56,935 nt of DNA, from NCBI GenBank assembly GCA_030831085.1, contig JAURLT010000152.1, positions 1 to 56,935 on the forward strand. Reading direction: 5' to 3'. This document shows positions 25,334 to 33,600 of the stretch, piece after piece. Under the pieces are notes generated by a model. The model was not told the origin of the DNA. It made no database searches and was given only the letters and a program-made list of their open reading frames with translations. Within the stretch, counting starts at the first letter, position 1. Each line of letters opens with the position of its first letter. The translations under genes and the position numbers were made by a program. Origin of the DNA: Gammaproteobacteria bacterium (GTDB lineage: Bacteria > Pseudomonadota > Gammaproteobacteria > Steroidobacterales > Steroidobacteraceae).

Positions 25334-25339
25334 ATTATA
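25334..25339 (-). promoter_or_regulatory. -10 element of the KAS III operon (possibly leaderless)
   Basis: The minus strand reads TATAAT, ending seven bases before the KAS III ATG. Transcription from it would begin at or next to the A of the start codon, giving a leaderless mRNA, and no Shine-Dalgarno is seen. The -35 is poor. Confidence 0.4.
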
Positions 25340-25371
25340 GGCTTCACCCATCCCGGATACAGGAGGTTCCC

Positions 25372-25521
25372 GTGAAACGACCGACGGGCTGGCTGGCCCT
25401 TGCATTACTGACTTCCGTCAACCCGGCCCCAACCGCCGCGCGGACCGACGAGGTGCTCTCGAAGGTGGTCGCCGGTGAGTCCGATCGCATGGCCCTACGC
25501 TTCGTGAAGCCCGCCGACTGA
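25372..25521 (+). CDS. Small exported peptide of 49 residues, function unknown
   Basis: A GTG at 25372 follows a near-perfect GGAGGT Shine-Dalgarno (25362-25367). The product begins M-K-R-P-T-G and continues with a hydrophobic core (W-L-A-L-A-L-L-T-S-V) and an A-x-A-type site near P-T-A-A, so it looks like a signal peptide followed by about 25 residues (R-T-D-E-V-L-S-K-V-V-A-G). It may be a true small secreted peptide, or the remnant of a larger exported enzyme cut short by the TGA at 25519. It lies 33 bases before the response-regulator operon on the same strand and is probably cotranscribed. No homologue is recognised. Confidence 0.5.
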   Translation: MKRPTGWLALALLTSVNPAPTAARTDEVLSKVVAGESDRMALRFVKPAD

Positions 25522-25554
25522 GTTGGTGCCGACTTCGGGTACCATCGGAGGAGG

Positions 25555-26190
25555 ATGACCAAGACTTCGGTACTGGTAGTCGACGATCACCCTGTGGTCC
25601 GGGACGGCCTCTGCTTCCTGCTGGAGAGCCAGCCAGATTTTCACGTGATCGGCGAGGTGGCTTTGGCTTCGGAGGTGGCCACGGCCGTCGGCCGCCTGGC
25701 ACCTGATATCCTCTTGCTGGACCTCAACCTGCAAGGCCGTGACCATGTCGATCTGGTTCGGCAGCTCACTGAACGGTTTCCGGACCTGCGCATCCTGGTG
25801 CTGTCCATGCACTCGGAAGAGGTCTATGCCTCCCGCATGTTGCAACTTGGCGCTGCCGGGTATGTCATGAAACAGGAGGAGCCTACCGTCTTCCTGCGTG
25901 CCCTGCGCCAGGTCGCGGGGGGAGGCAGTTACCTCAGTGATGCCGTGACCGAACGAAGACAGCTGGCTGGCGATGCGACCAAAGGCCTGACCTCGCGTGA
26001 GACGGAAGTGTTGCGGCTCATCGCGCGAGGTCTGGAGACCGGCGAGATTGCCGCTCATCTCGGCCTGCGGCTCAAGACGGTGGAAACCCACCGGCGAAAC
26101 ATGCGGGAAAAGCTAGGTCTGTCATCATCAGTCGAACTCGTTCGTTATGCGGTCAGTTGGGCTTCTCAAACTGCCGAGGGCTTCGAATGA
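25555..26190 (+). CDS. NarL/FixJ-type response regulator
   Basis: 211 residues. The receiver domain (1-125) has acidic D10-D11, phosphoacceptor D56 (L-L-L-D-L-N) and K106 (G-Y-V-M-K). A LuxR-type helix-turn-helix (about 143-205) shows L-T-S-R-E-T-E-V-L-R-L-I-A-R-G and L-K-T-V-E-T-H-R-R-N-M-R-E-K-L. A strong GGAGGAGG sequence abuts the ATG. Its stop overlaps the histidine kinase start (ATGA), so the kinase downstream is its likely partner. Target genes are not evident. Confidence 0.95.
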   Translation: MTKTSVLVVDDHPVVRDGLCFLLESQPDFHVIGEVALASEVATAVGRLAPDILLLDLNLQGRDHVDLVRQLTERFPDLRILVLSMHSEEVYASRMLQLGAAGYVMKQEEPTVFLRALRQVAGGGSYLSDAVTERRQLAGDATKGLTSRETEVLRLIARGLETGEIAAHLGLRLKTVETHRRNMREKLGLSSSVELVRYAVSWASQTAEGFE

Positions 26191-27599
26191 GCGCCAGGAA
26201 GGCACGGCACAAGCGTTACGTCGCCTCTGTCCGGGAGCTTGCGCTGGACGCAGTCCTCGACTTCGAGCCTATGGCTATCTGGAGATGGGATCCCACCAGT
26301 GATGTGCTCGAACGGGTGGGTCAGCCATCACGTCCGCTTTTCCCCGACTCGGGTGACTTCACTCTTGACTGGTGGTTGGAGCGGGTCACTTTCCCGCCGC
26401 CCGCAGAGATTCGACGGGCCTTTGCGACGGTCATCGATAGTGCCGAGCCGATGATGCTCGAGGTCGAGGTGCTGGACGCCGCTGGAAGCCTGCGCACGTT
26501 GCATTCATCCTTGACTCGGGACGACTCTAATCCGGATCGTGGGCCCTGCGTGCTGGGCGTGACCCGTGATCTATCGACCCAGCGCGGTCTCGAGCGCGAC
26601 AAGTACGGGGCGGACCTGCGGCTCAAAGCTTCAATAGAGGCCGCACCCTATGGAGTGGGGATAGTGGAGGCCGATTACATCTGTAGTGCCATGAACCTTT
26701 CTGGCGCGGAATTGCTCGGGATCGCGGAACCGAGCCATTTCATTGGTCGGGATGCTCGACTGAATCTCCAGCCCGAGGATGTCCCGGAGTACGAACGCCA
26801 CGTCCGCAGGATCCTGGCGGGCGCGACGGAATCGATCGAACTGAAGTCAGGCACGGGACGCTACCTCGAGGTCACCGCCTCGCCTTTGCCCGGGCCGGAC
26901 GGTCGGCCCCAGGCAGTATTTTCGATCTTCCGCGACCTGTCTGCCCGTAAGGACCTGGCAGAGCAGGTGATTTCGGCGACCGGACGCGAACAGGCCCGTA
27001 TTGCCCGCGATCTGCATGACGGCCTGGGTCAGGAACTGGCCGGCATCGCCCTGATCCTGGAGGGGCTGCGTACCCGGCCCCCGTCGAGCCCGGAGGCCTT
27101 GCGTCAAGACCTCACCGACGTGCTGGCCATGGTACGCAGCACGATGGGTGAACTGCGTTCGATCGCCGCAGGACTTTCGCCGGCGGCGCTGGAGCGTGGC
27201 GGACTGGCTGGCGCCGCCCGCTCGATGCTCGATCGCCTGGCCGGACAGGGCAGTATGACCCTCGACTCGTTCGTGCGCCTCAGGGCTGAGCCACCCCCTG
27301 AAGTCGCCGGTGAGTTGTTCAGGATCCTGCAGGAGGCCATCACGAATGCTATTCGTCACTCCGGGGGGACACGGATCAGGGTCGAGCTGGCCGGTGACGA
27401 CAAACGCCTGCGGCTACTGGTGGCCGATGATGGAGTAGGCCTGTTGCCCACAGCGGAGCGGTCTGGGGGAATGGGCCTTAGGGTGATGCGCTACCGTTCC
27501 CAGCTTATCGGCGCTTCGCTGCGCCTGGGGCCCGTAATGCCCCGCGGGACCGAGCTGTCGGTGACCTGGTCGGCTGAACGTCATCGGATTCCGGCGTGA
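26187..27599 (+). CDS. Soluble PAS-containing histidine kinase, HisKA_3 type
   Basis: 470 residues from the ATG at 26187, which overlaps the regulator stop. There is no membrane segment, so the kinase is cytoplasmic. Two PAS-like regions precede the catalytic core: about 22-135, and 140-262 ending in the usual F-S-I-F-R-D-L-S-A-R-K. The HisKA_3 box has phosphoacceptor H277 in R-D-L-H-D-G-L-G-Q-E-L. The ATPase domain shows N387 (E-A-I-T-N-A-I-R-H-S), G1 box D-D-G-V-G (414-418) and G2 box G-G-M-G-L (427-431). It is a NarX/DegS-like kinase sensing an internal signal, perhaps through a PAS-bound ligand. A second regulator overlaps its 3' end. Confidence 0.94.
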   Translation: MSARKARHKRYVASVRELALDAVLDFEPMAIWRWDPTSDVLERVGQPSRPLFPDSGDFTLDWWLERVTFPPPAEIRRAFATVIDSAEPMMLEVEVLDAAGSLRTLHSSLTRDDSNPDRGPCVLGVTRDLSTQRGLERDKYGADLRLKASIEAAPYGVGIVEADYICSAMNLSGAELLGIAEPSHFIGRDARLNLQPEDVPEYERHVRRILAGATESIELKSGTGRYLEVTASPLPGPDGRPQAVFSIFRDLSARKDLAEQVISATGREQARIARDLHDGLGQELAGIALILEGLRTRPPSSPEALRQDLTDVLAMVRSTMGELRSIAAGLSPAALERGGLAGAARSMLDRLAGQGSMTLDSFVRLRAEPPPEVAGELFRILQEAITNAIRHSGGTRIRVELAGDDKRLRLLVADDGVGLLPTAERSGGMGLRVMRYRSQLIGASLRLGPVMPRGTELSVTWSAERHRIPA

Positions 27600-28234
27600 G
27601 CGTCCGGCCTGTAGCGGGGCGCAGGATCCTGGTGGTCGACGACCATCCCATCGTTCGCCAGGGCCTGCGGCGCTTGATCAACGCCCATTCTGGACTAGAG
27701 GTCTGTGGTGAGGCCTCTACGCCGCGGGAGGCGCGGCAGGCGGTCAAGGTACTCGATCCCGATGCAGTGATCGTCGACCTGTCCTTGTCGGAGGGTGACG
27801 GCATCGGACTGGTGCGCGAGTTGCAGGCTCACTACCCGAAGCTGCCCCTGGTGGTGCTGTCCATGCATGATGAGTCGGTCTATGCACCGCGCCTTCTGGC
27901 CATGGGGGCCAGTGCCTACGTAGCCAAGGACGCAGCGGGAGATCACCTGATTCAGGTTCTGCTCGACGTACTGGCTAATTCGACCTCTGTGACCCAGCGG
28001 CCCTGTGAGCCGAGACGGTTCCCTGAGGCTTCATTACTGGAGGAGCTGTCTGGTCGGGAGTTGCAGGTGTTGCAGCTGATTGGCGAGGGACGCTCATCGA
28101 GGCAGGTCGCCAAGCTCTTGCACGTTAGCGTCAAGACCGTGGAGGCTCACCGCCAGCGCATCAAGCGCAAGCTCGCACTGCGCAGCAACGCGCAGCTGAT
28201 CCAGTTCGCCGTCACTAAAGCTGACCAGCCCTGA
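27596..28234 (+). CDS. NarL/FixJ-type response regulator (second in operon)
   Basis: 212 residues from a GTG at 27596 overlapping the kinase stop (GTGA). The receiver has D15-D16, phosphoacceptor D61 (V-I-V-D-L-S) and K111 (Y-V-A-K-D). The C-terminal HTH shows [15 protein letters not shown] and [17 protein letters not shown]. It differs from the first regulator over most of its length, so the pair is not a recent duplication. Both may be phosphorylated by the same kinase, giving branched output. mutY follows after eight bases. Confidence 0.94.
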   Translation: MSVRPVAGRRILVVDDHPIVRQGLRRLINAHSGLEVCGEASTPREARQAVKVLDPDAVIVDLSLSEGDGIGLVRELQAHYPKLPLVVLSMHDESVYAPRLLAMGASAYVAKDAAGDHLIQVLLDVLANSTSVTQRPCEPRRFPEASLLEELSGRELQVLQLIGEGRSSRQVAKLLHVSVKTVEAHRQRIKRKLALRSNAQLIQFAVTKADQP

Positions 28235-28242
28235 GGCAACCG

Positions 28243-29313
28243 ATGGAGTCGCTTGGTGTTGCCGGCCAGTTGGCGGAGAGTCTGCTGACATGGTTCGACC
28301 GGCACGGCCGCCACGATCTGCCTTGGCAGGCAGATCCAACCCCCTACCGGGTCTGGATCTCCGAAGTCATGCTGCAACAGACACAGGTGGCAACCGTTGT
28401 TCCTTTCTATGGGCGTTTCATCGCGAGATTTCCCGACTTGCGTTCGCTCGCTGAAGGACCGTTGGACGAGGTGCTGCACCTGTGGTCAGGGCTTGGCTAT
28501 TACGCACGGGCACGCAACCTGCATCGAGCTGCGCAAGTGCTATTGGCGGAACACGGGGGTGAATTTCCGAACCAGCTTGACCAGCTGAAAGCCCTGCCCG
28601 GCATCGGGCGCTCAACGGCTGGCGCTATCCTGGCGCTATCCCGAGGGGAGCGGCACGCCATCCTCGATGGCAACGTCCGTCGGGTACTTGCACGTTGCTT
28701 CGGGGTGGAGGGCTGGCCGGGCGAGCGCGCAGTAGAGTCAAAACTCTGGAGCCTTGCCGAGGCCTGTACCCCCGAGGCGCGCGTGGGCGCCTACACCCAA
28801 GCCATTATGGACCTGGGTGCCACCCTCTGCACCCGTGTGCGGCCTGCTTGTGAAGAGTGTCCATTGCGGGAGGTCTGCGTCGCCAGGGCCACCTCGCGCC
28901 AGTCGGATCTGCCATCACCGCGGCCGCGCCGCCGCCGCCGCCTCCGAACAACGATCATGCTTCTGCTGCAGTCGCCCGACGGCTCCTGCTGGCTGGAAGC
29001 GCGGCCTCAGCGCGGAGTGTGGGGCGGACTGCACGGCTTTCCCCAGTTCGACTCCGGGGAACACCTGGAGGCATGGCTGGCGGAAAGAGGCATTGTCCCG
29101 ATGGGAGCGCCCGAGCGACTACCCGGACTCAGGCACGCCTTTACCCACTTCGACCTCGACATCCTCCCGGTTCGCCTTAAGCTTGCCGCCGCCGGGATCC
29201 GCGTGGCCGACTCGGGGGGGCTCTGGTATAACAGGAAAGAGCCTGCCCGCGTCGGGTTGGCAGCGCCGGTGACCGAACTGTTGCGGCGTCTCGAACAACA
29301 GGACATTCCATGA
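28243..29313 (+). CDS. mutY: A/G-specific adenine glycosylase MutY
   Basis: 356 residues with the complete MutY plan. The catalytic Glu is in [10 protein letters not shown]. The helix-hairpin-helix is [12 protein letters not shown], with the catalytic Asp in [10 protein letters not shown]. The [4Fe-4S] loop is C-x6-C-x2-C-x5-C ([11 protein letters not shown]). A C-terminal NUDIX-like domain (about 230-350) recognises 8-oxoguanine. The enzyme removes adenine mispaired with 8-oxoG. It overlaps yggX by four bases, the conserved gammaproteobacterial arrangement, and starts eight bases after the second response regulator. Confidence 0.97.
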   Translation: MESLGVAGQLAESLLTWFDRHGRHDLPWQADPTPYRVWISEVMLQQTQVATVVPFYGRFIARFPDLRSLAEGPLDEVLHLWSGLGYYARARNLHRAAQVLLAEHGGEFPNQLDQLKALPGIGRSTAGAILALSRGERHAILDGNVRRVLARCFGVEGWPGERAVESKLWSLAEACTPEARVGAYTQAIMDLGATLCTRVRPACEECPLREVCVARATSRQSDLPSPRPRRRRRLRTTIMLLLQSPDGSCWLEARPQRGVWGGLHGFPQFDSGEHLEAWLAERGIVPMGAPERLPGLRHAFTHFDLDILPVRLKLAAAGIRVADSGGLWYNRKEPARVGLAAPVTELLRRLEQQDIP

Positions 29314-29579
29314 ACCGCACCGTCAACTGCGTGATCCTCAAGCGGGAGGCCGAGGGGCTCAAGCGAGTGCCGTGGCCCGGTGAACTGGGTCAGCGGATCT
29401 ATGAGAACGTTTCCCAGGAGGCCTGGCAGCGCTGGCTGGAACACCAGACCATGCTCATCAACGAGTATCGCCTCAATGCGCTGGACCCGAAGGCGCGCAG
29501 CTTCCTGACCGGCGAGATGGAGAAGTTCTTCTTCGGCGGCGGGTCGAAGAAGCCTCAGGAGTTTGTCACCCCGGAGTGA
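29310..29579 (+). CDS. yggX: Fe(II)-trafficking protein YggX
   Basis: 89 residues, the normal family length. It shows the N-terminal [13 protein letters not shown] with the conserved Cys near residue 7, [11 protein letters not shown], and a tail of Q-E-F-V-T-P-E. YggX protects iron-sulfur clusters under oxidative stress and supports iron use; coexpression with MutY, an Fe-S enzyme, is common in gammaproteobacteria. The start overlaps the mutY stop. Five bases separate its stop from the convergent ABC ATPase stop. Confidence 0.97.
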   Translation: MNRTVNCVILKREAEGLKRVPWPGELGQRIYENVSQEAWQRWLEHQTMLINEYRLNALDPKARSFLTGEMEKFFFGGGSKKPQEFVTPE

Positions 29580-29584
29580 TGCGC

Positions 29585-30679
29585 TCAGCTGCTACGCAAC
29601 TTCATCAGCAGCTGCCCTCGGCCGTCCCTGACCGAGTACTCGAAGCCGGTGAGCAGGTTTTTCAGCAGCATGCGGCTGAGCTCATCCTCCTCGCCGGCGC
29701 CTTCCAGCGGATTACCGAGAGAGCCTTCGATATCGGCTTGTACGGTCACGGCGCCGCTGGCCTCGGAGTAGTCGACGGTCAGCGCAGCGCTGGCATCTGC
29801 GTGCAGCGATGACCGTATCAGTTGCAGGAATTCCTCGGCCAGCAGCTGCAGGTCATGACGGGTCTGTCGCGGTATGACGTGCTTCTCGCAGAAGGTGTCG
29901 ATGCCGCCGTGGATGGCATAGAGATCAAAGTCCGGCGAGTTCACGCTGCAGCGATAGCTGCGGATCCGCTGGATGAAGGCCCGGGTCTTTTCCCGCTGTG
30001 GGTTGTCGAAGATCTGTGCTGGAGGGCCCTCCTCGTAGATCAGGCCCTCGTCCATGTAGAACACGCGGTTGGAGACGTCCCGGGCAAAGTCCATTTCGTG
30101 GGTGACGATGGCCATGGTCATGCCCTCGCTCGCCAGCCGCCGGATTACGGCCAGCACCTCGCTGATCATGGTCGGATCGAGCGCTGAGGTCGGCTCATCG
30201 AACAGGATGATTTCGGGATCCATGGCCAGGCAGCGGGCGATCGCCACCCGCTGTTTCTGCCCGCCGGAGAGCTCGTCCGGGAACTGGTGGGCCTTTTCGC
30301 CCAGGCCTACCAGGCGCAGCAGGTCCATGGCCTTGGTCTCGGCCTCCGCCTGGCTGATCCCCTTCAGCTTGATAGGTGCCAGCGTCAGGTTCTCGAGCAC
30401 CGACAGGTGGGCAAACAGGTTGAAGGACTGGAACACCATGTTCATCCGCTGCCGGATGGCCGGCACATCGGCCCCGGGGGCGAGGACATCGATGCCGTCA
30501 ATGGTGATAGCGCCGGAAGTCGGCTGCTCGAGTAAGTTCAGGCAGCGCAGCAGCGTGCTCTTGCCGGTACCGGAGGGCCCGATGATGGAGACGACCTCGC
30601 CCTTGCGGATCTCGGCGTTGATGTCCTTGAGGACGGTCAGGTTGCCGTAGACCTTTGACAGATGCTCGATGGTAATCAT
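29585..30679 (-). CDS. GlnQ/HisP-type ABC ATPase with C-terminal extension
   Basis: 364 residues; polar-amino-acid ATPases are usually about 240-250. Residues 1-240 are standard: Walker A G-P-S-G-T-G-K-S-T (35-43), signature L-S-G-G-Q-K-Q-R (137-144), Walker B I-I-L-F-D-E-P-T-S-A-L-D (157-168) and the T-H-E-M-D-F-A-R switch. Residues 242-364 are an extra domain with a helical part (R-Q-T-R-H-D-L-Q-L-L-A-E-E-F) and alternating beta segments ending in G-Q-L-L-M-K-L. The layout faintly recalls RsbW-like GHKL folds but has no clear ATP-binding box. It may be a regulatory domain sensing substrate or partner state. The start overlaps the stop of the giant binding-protein/permease gene, so the two form one transporter. 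Confidence 0.92.
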   Translation of the reverse strand: MITIEHLSKVYGNLTVLKDINAEIRKGEVVSIIGPSGTGKSTLLRCLNLLEQPTSGAITIDGIDVLAPGADVPAIRQRMNMVFQSFNLFAHLSVLENLTLAPIKLKGISQAEAETKAMDLLRLVGLGEKAHQFPDELSGGQKQRVAIARCLAMDPEIILFDEPTSALDPTMISEVLAVIRRLASEGMTMAIVTHEMDFARDVSNRVFYMDEGLIYEEGPPAQIFDNPQREKTRAFIQRIRSYRCSVNSPDFDLYAIHGGIDTFCEKHVIPRQTRHDLQLLAEEFLQLIRSSLHADASAALTVDYSEASGAVTVQADIEGSLGNPLEGAGEEDELSRMLLKNLLTGFEYSVRDGRGQLLMKLRSS

Positions 30680-33600
30680 GCGCTCACCGCCTTGCGCCGC
30701 CTGCGCTTGGGATCTGTTTGCCGCTCGACATACTCAAGGGCCTGAATGAGGACCCAGGCGATCACGAAGTAAAGAATAGCTACCATCACCAGCGGGAAGA
30801 AGGCGTCGAAGGTCCGGCTGCGAATGATGTCGCTGGCCTTGGTCAGGTCCTGCACGGCGATATAGCCGACGATGGAGGTCATTTTTACCAGCGAGATGAA
30901 TTCTCCCTTGTAGACCGGCAGGATCCTCTGCACGGTTTGCGGCAGAATCACGTAAAGGAATGTCTTCACCTTTGAGAAGCCCATGGCGATGCCGGCCTCC
31001 CACTGGCCGCGATCAATGCCCTGGATGCCGGAGCGGTAGATCTCGGCGACGTAGGCGGCGAAGTTCATGCCGAAGGCCACCACCGCAACGAACACTGGGC
31101 TGATGTCGACGGAAGCAAATACCACGTAGAAGATCAGCATCAGCAGCACCAGCACGGGCGTGCCGCGCAGCACCGCGATGTAGGAACGGGCCGGCCATTC
31201 CAGCCAGCGGCTGGGCGACATCCGCATGCCGCAGACCAGCGCCCCCAACAGCGTGCCGAACAGCGTGGACAGCACCGAGATGATCACCGTCGTCTGGAGC
31301 CCGTCCCAGATCAGGAGATAACGCTTCTCGCGCAGCAGGTTGCTCTCGACACTGGCCTTGATGCCATCGAGCCAGGAAGGCTCTGCCGATGGAGCGGGCG
31401 CCGGGTCTCCCGCCGCCTCCGCAGTCGTCGCCAGACGCGAGGAGAGGACGATGGCCAGTGACTGAGCCTCATAATAGGGATCGGAGAACAGGATGTTCTG
31501 CTTGCGTTCTTCGGTGATGAACATGCAACCAAGGCCTAGGTCGGCCTTGCCGCCAACCGTGGCAGCGATCACGGCGCTCCACTCCATGTTGAGCAGTTCC
31601 AGTTCCCGCCCCAGGAAGTGGGCAAAGCGTTCAGCCAACTCCATGTCAAAGCCAACCAGGCGGCCATCACGCACCGCGACAAACGGCAGTCCGAAGTCGT
31701 TGGTGGCCACCACCAGCTTGCCCTGGCGCGGAATGTCGGGCAGCTTCGGCATGACGGTGTCTTTGCCCTTGATCCAGCGTTCGATCATGTCGTCGTAGGT
31801 GCCGTCGGCCCGGATGCCGGCCAGGAACTCGTTGAAGCGGTCGCGAAGTTCAGCCGCGCCCTTGCTGAAACCGGCCCCGGCCTCGCTGACGAACAGTGGT
31901 TCGCCGAGGATGGAAAAACCCGGTTGTTGGCTCAGGATCTCGCGGAGCGGATCCGCATCCAGAAACCCGGCATCCACCTTGCCGTCATGCACCGCAAGTA
32001 CCATGTCCGCGGCCGACCTGTACTGCAGGACTTCACTGTCCGGGAAGGTCCTGATTGCAAAACCTTCATGCGCGGAACCCAGCATGACGCCGATACGCCG
32101 CCCGTGGAGATCCGCGGTGGAGGACAGCATGTCTCCGGAGGGAGTGCTGGCGTGCCCCAGCCTGGTTTTCAGGGCGAAGATCCGGGTATCGGTGGAGTAA
32201 TAGGGGTCGGAGAAATCAATCCGCTCCTTGCGCTCTTCCGTGATGAACATCGAGGTCGCAAGCATGTCCACCTTTCCGGTCGAAAGTGCCGCGATCAGTG
32301 AGGCAAACTGCATATGGGAAAATTGCGCCCGCTTGCCCTGCGAGGCCGCGAAACGACGGGCAAGTTCGATGTCGAACCCGGCAAACTCACCATTGAATAC
32401 CGCACCGAACGGATAGCCGCCAGCGCTGGTACCGACGGTGATTACCCCACCGTCGCCTTCCGCCGGGAGCGGCGGCATCGCGCGCTCACGGCGCTTGAAC
32501 CAGCGCGCGATCATCTCGTCATACGTTCCGTTGGCCCGGATCGTGGACAGGAAGGCGTTGAACGCGTCCCGAAGGGCGGTATTTTCCTTGCTGAATCCGG
32601 CCGCGACCTCCGAGGCAAACAGCGGTTGCGGCAAAACGCCAACCAGCGGGTTGGGCGCCGCGACCTCCATGACGAAGTCACGGTCCGCCACCGCCAGGTC
32701 GACCCGATCGGTGGTCAGTCCGAGCACCAGGTCCGCGCCGTGGTCAAACTGCAGGATCTCGGCGGTCGGATAGTGCTTGCGGAGATACACGTCCTGGGCG
32801 GAACCCAGCACCACGCCGACCCGCTTGCCTGGTATGTCGTCCGGGGAAGTCAGCCTACCGGAGGGCGCCGGCAGCTGGGGAGGGGTTGCCATCCGCTCCT
32901 TCAGGGCGAAGACGCGGATCTCGGTGCTGTAGTAAGGCTTCGAGAAATCGATGCGTTCCTTGCGCTCCGGCGTGATGAACATGCCGGTTGCCAGCATGTC
33001 GACCTTGCCCGCTGCTTGCGCCGCCACCAGCGCCCCAAACTCCAGGTGCACGAACCGGGCCCGCTTGCCCTGTGAGGCCGCAAAGCGACGGGCCAGTTCG
33101 ATGTCAAACCCGGCAAATTCGCCATCCTGGATGGCGCCATAGGGGAAGCCGAAGGCGGCCGTGCCCACGTCTATGACGTCGCCAGTGCCCTCCTTCGGTA
33201 AGGACGGCATGGCTTTTTCCTTGAGCCGAAACCAGCGGTTTACCATGTCATCATAGGTACCATCTGCTCGGATACCGGCCAGGAAGGCATCGAAGGCGTC
33301 GCGCAGTTCAGGGTTGTCCTTGTTGAACCCGGCACCCACGTCCATCGAGAACAGCGCCTTATCCAGCATCGCAAGCCGGGCGTTATCAGCCAGGATTTCG
33401 CCCAGGAAATCCTTGTCGGCCACGCCCATGTCGACGCGCCCGCTCTCGACCGCGACTACCAGGTCAGAAGCCGTGTTGTATTGCAGGACCTCGGCCGTCG
33501 GATAGTTCTTGCGGACATAGACGTCCTGTACGGAGCCGAGCATGGCCGCGACGCGGCTGCCTGCGAGGTCATCGTTGGAGCGTATCTTTCCCTGATCGGC

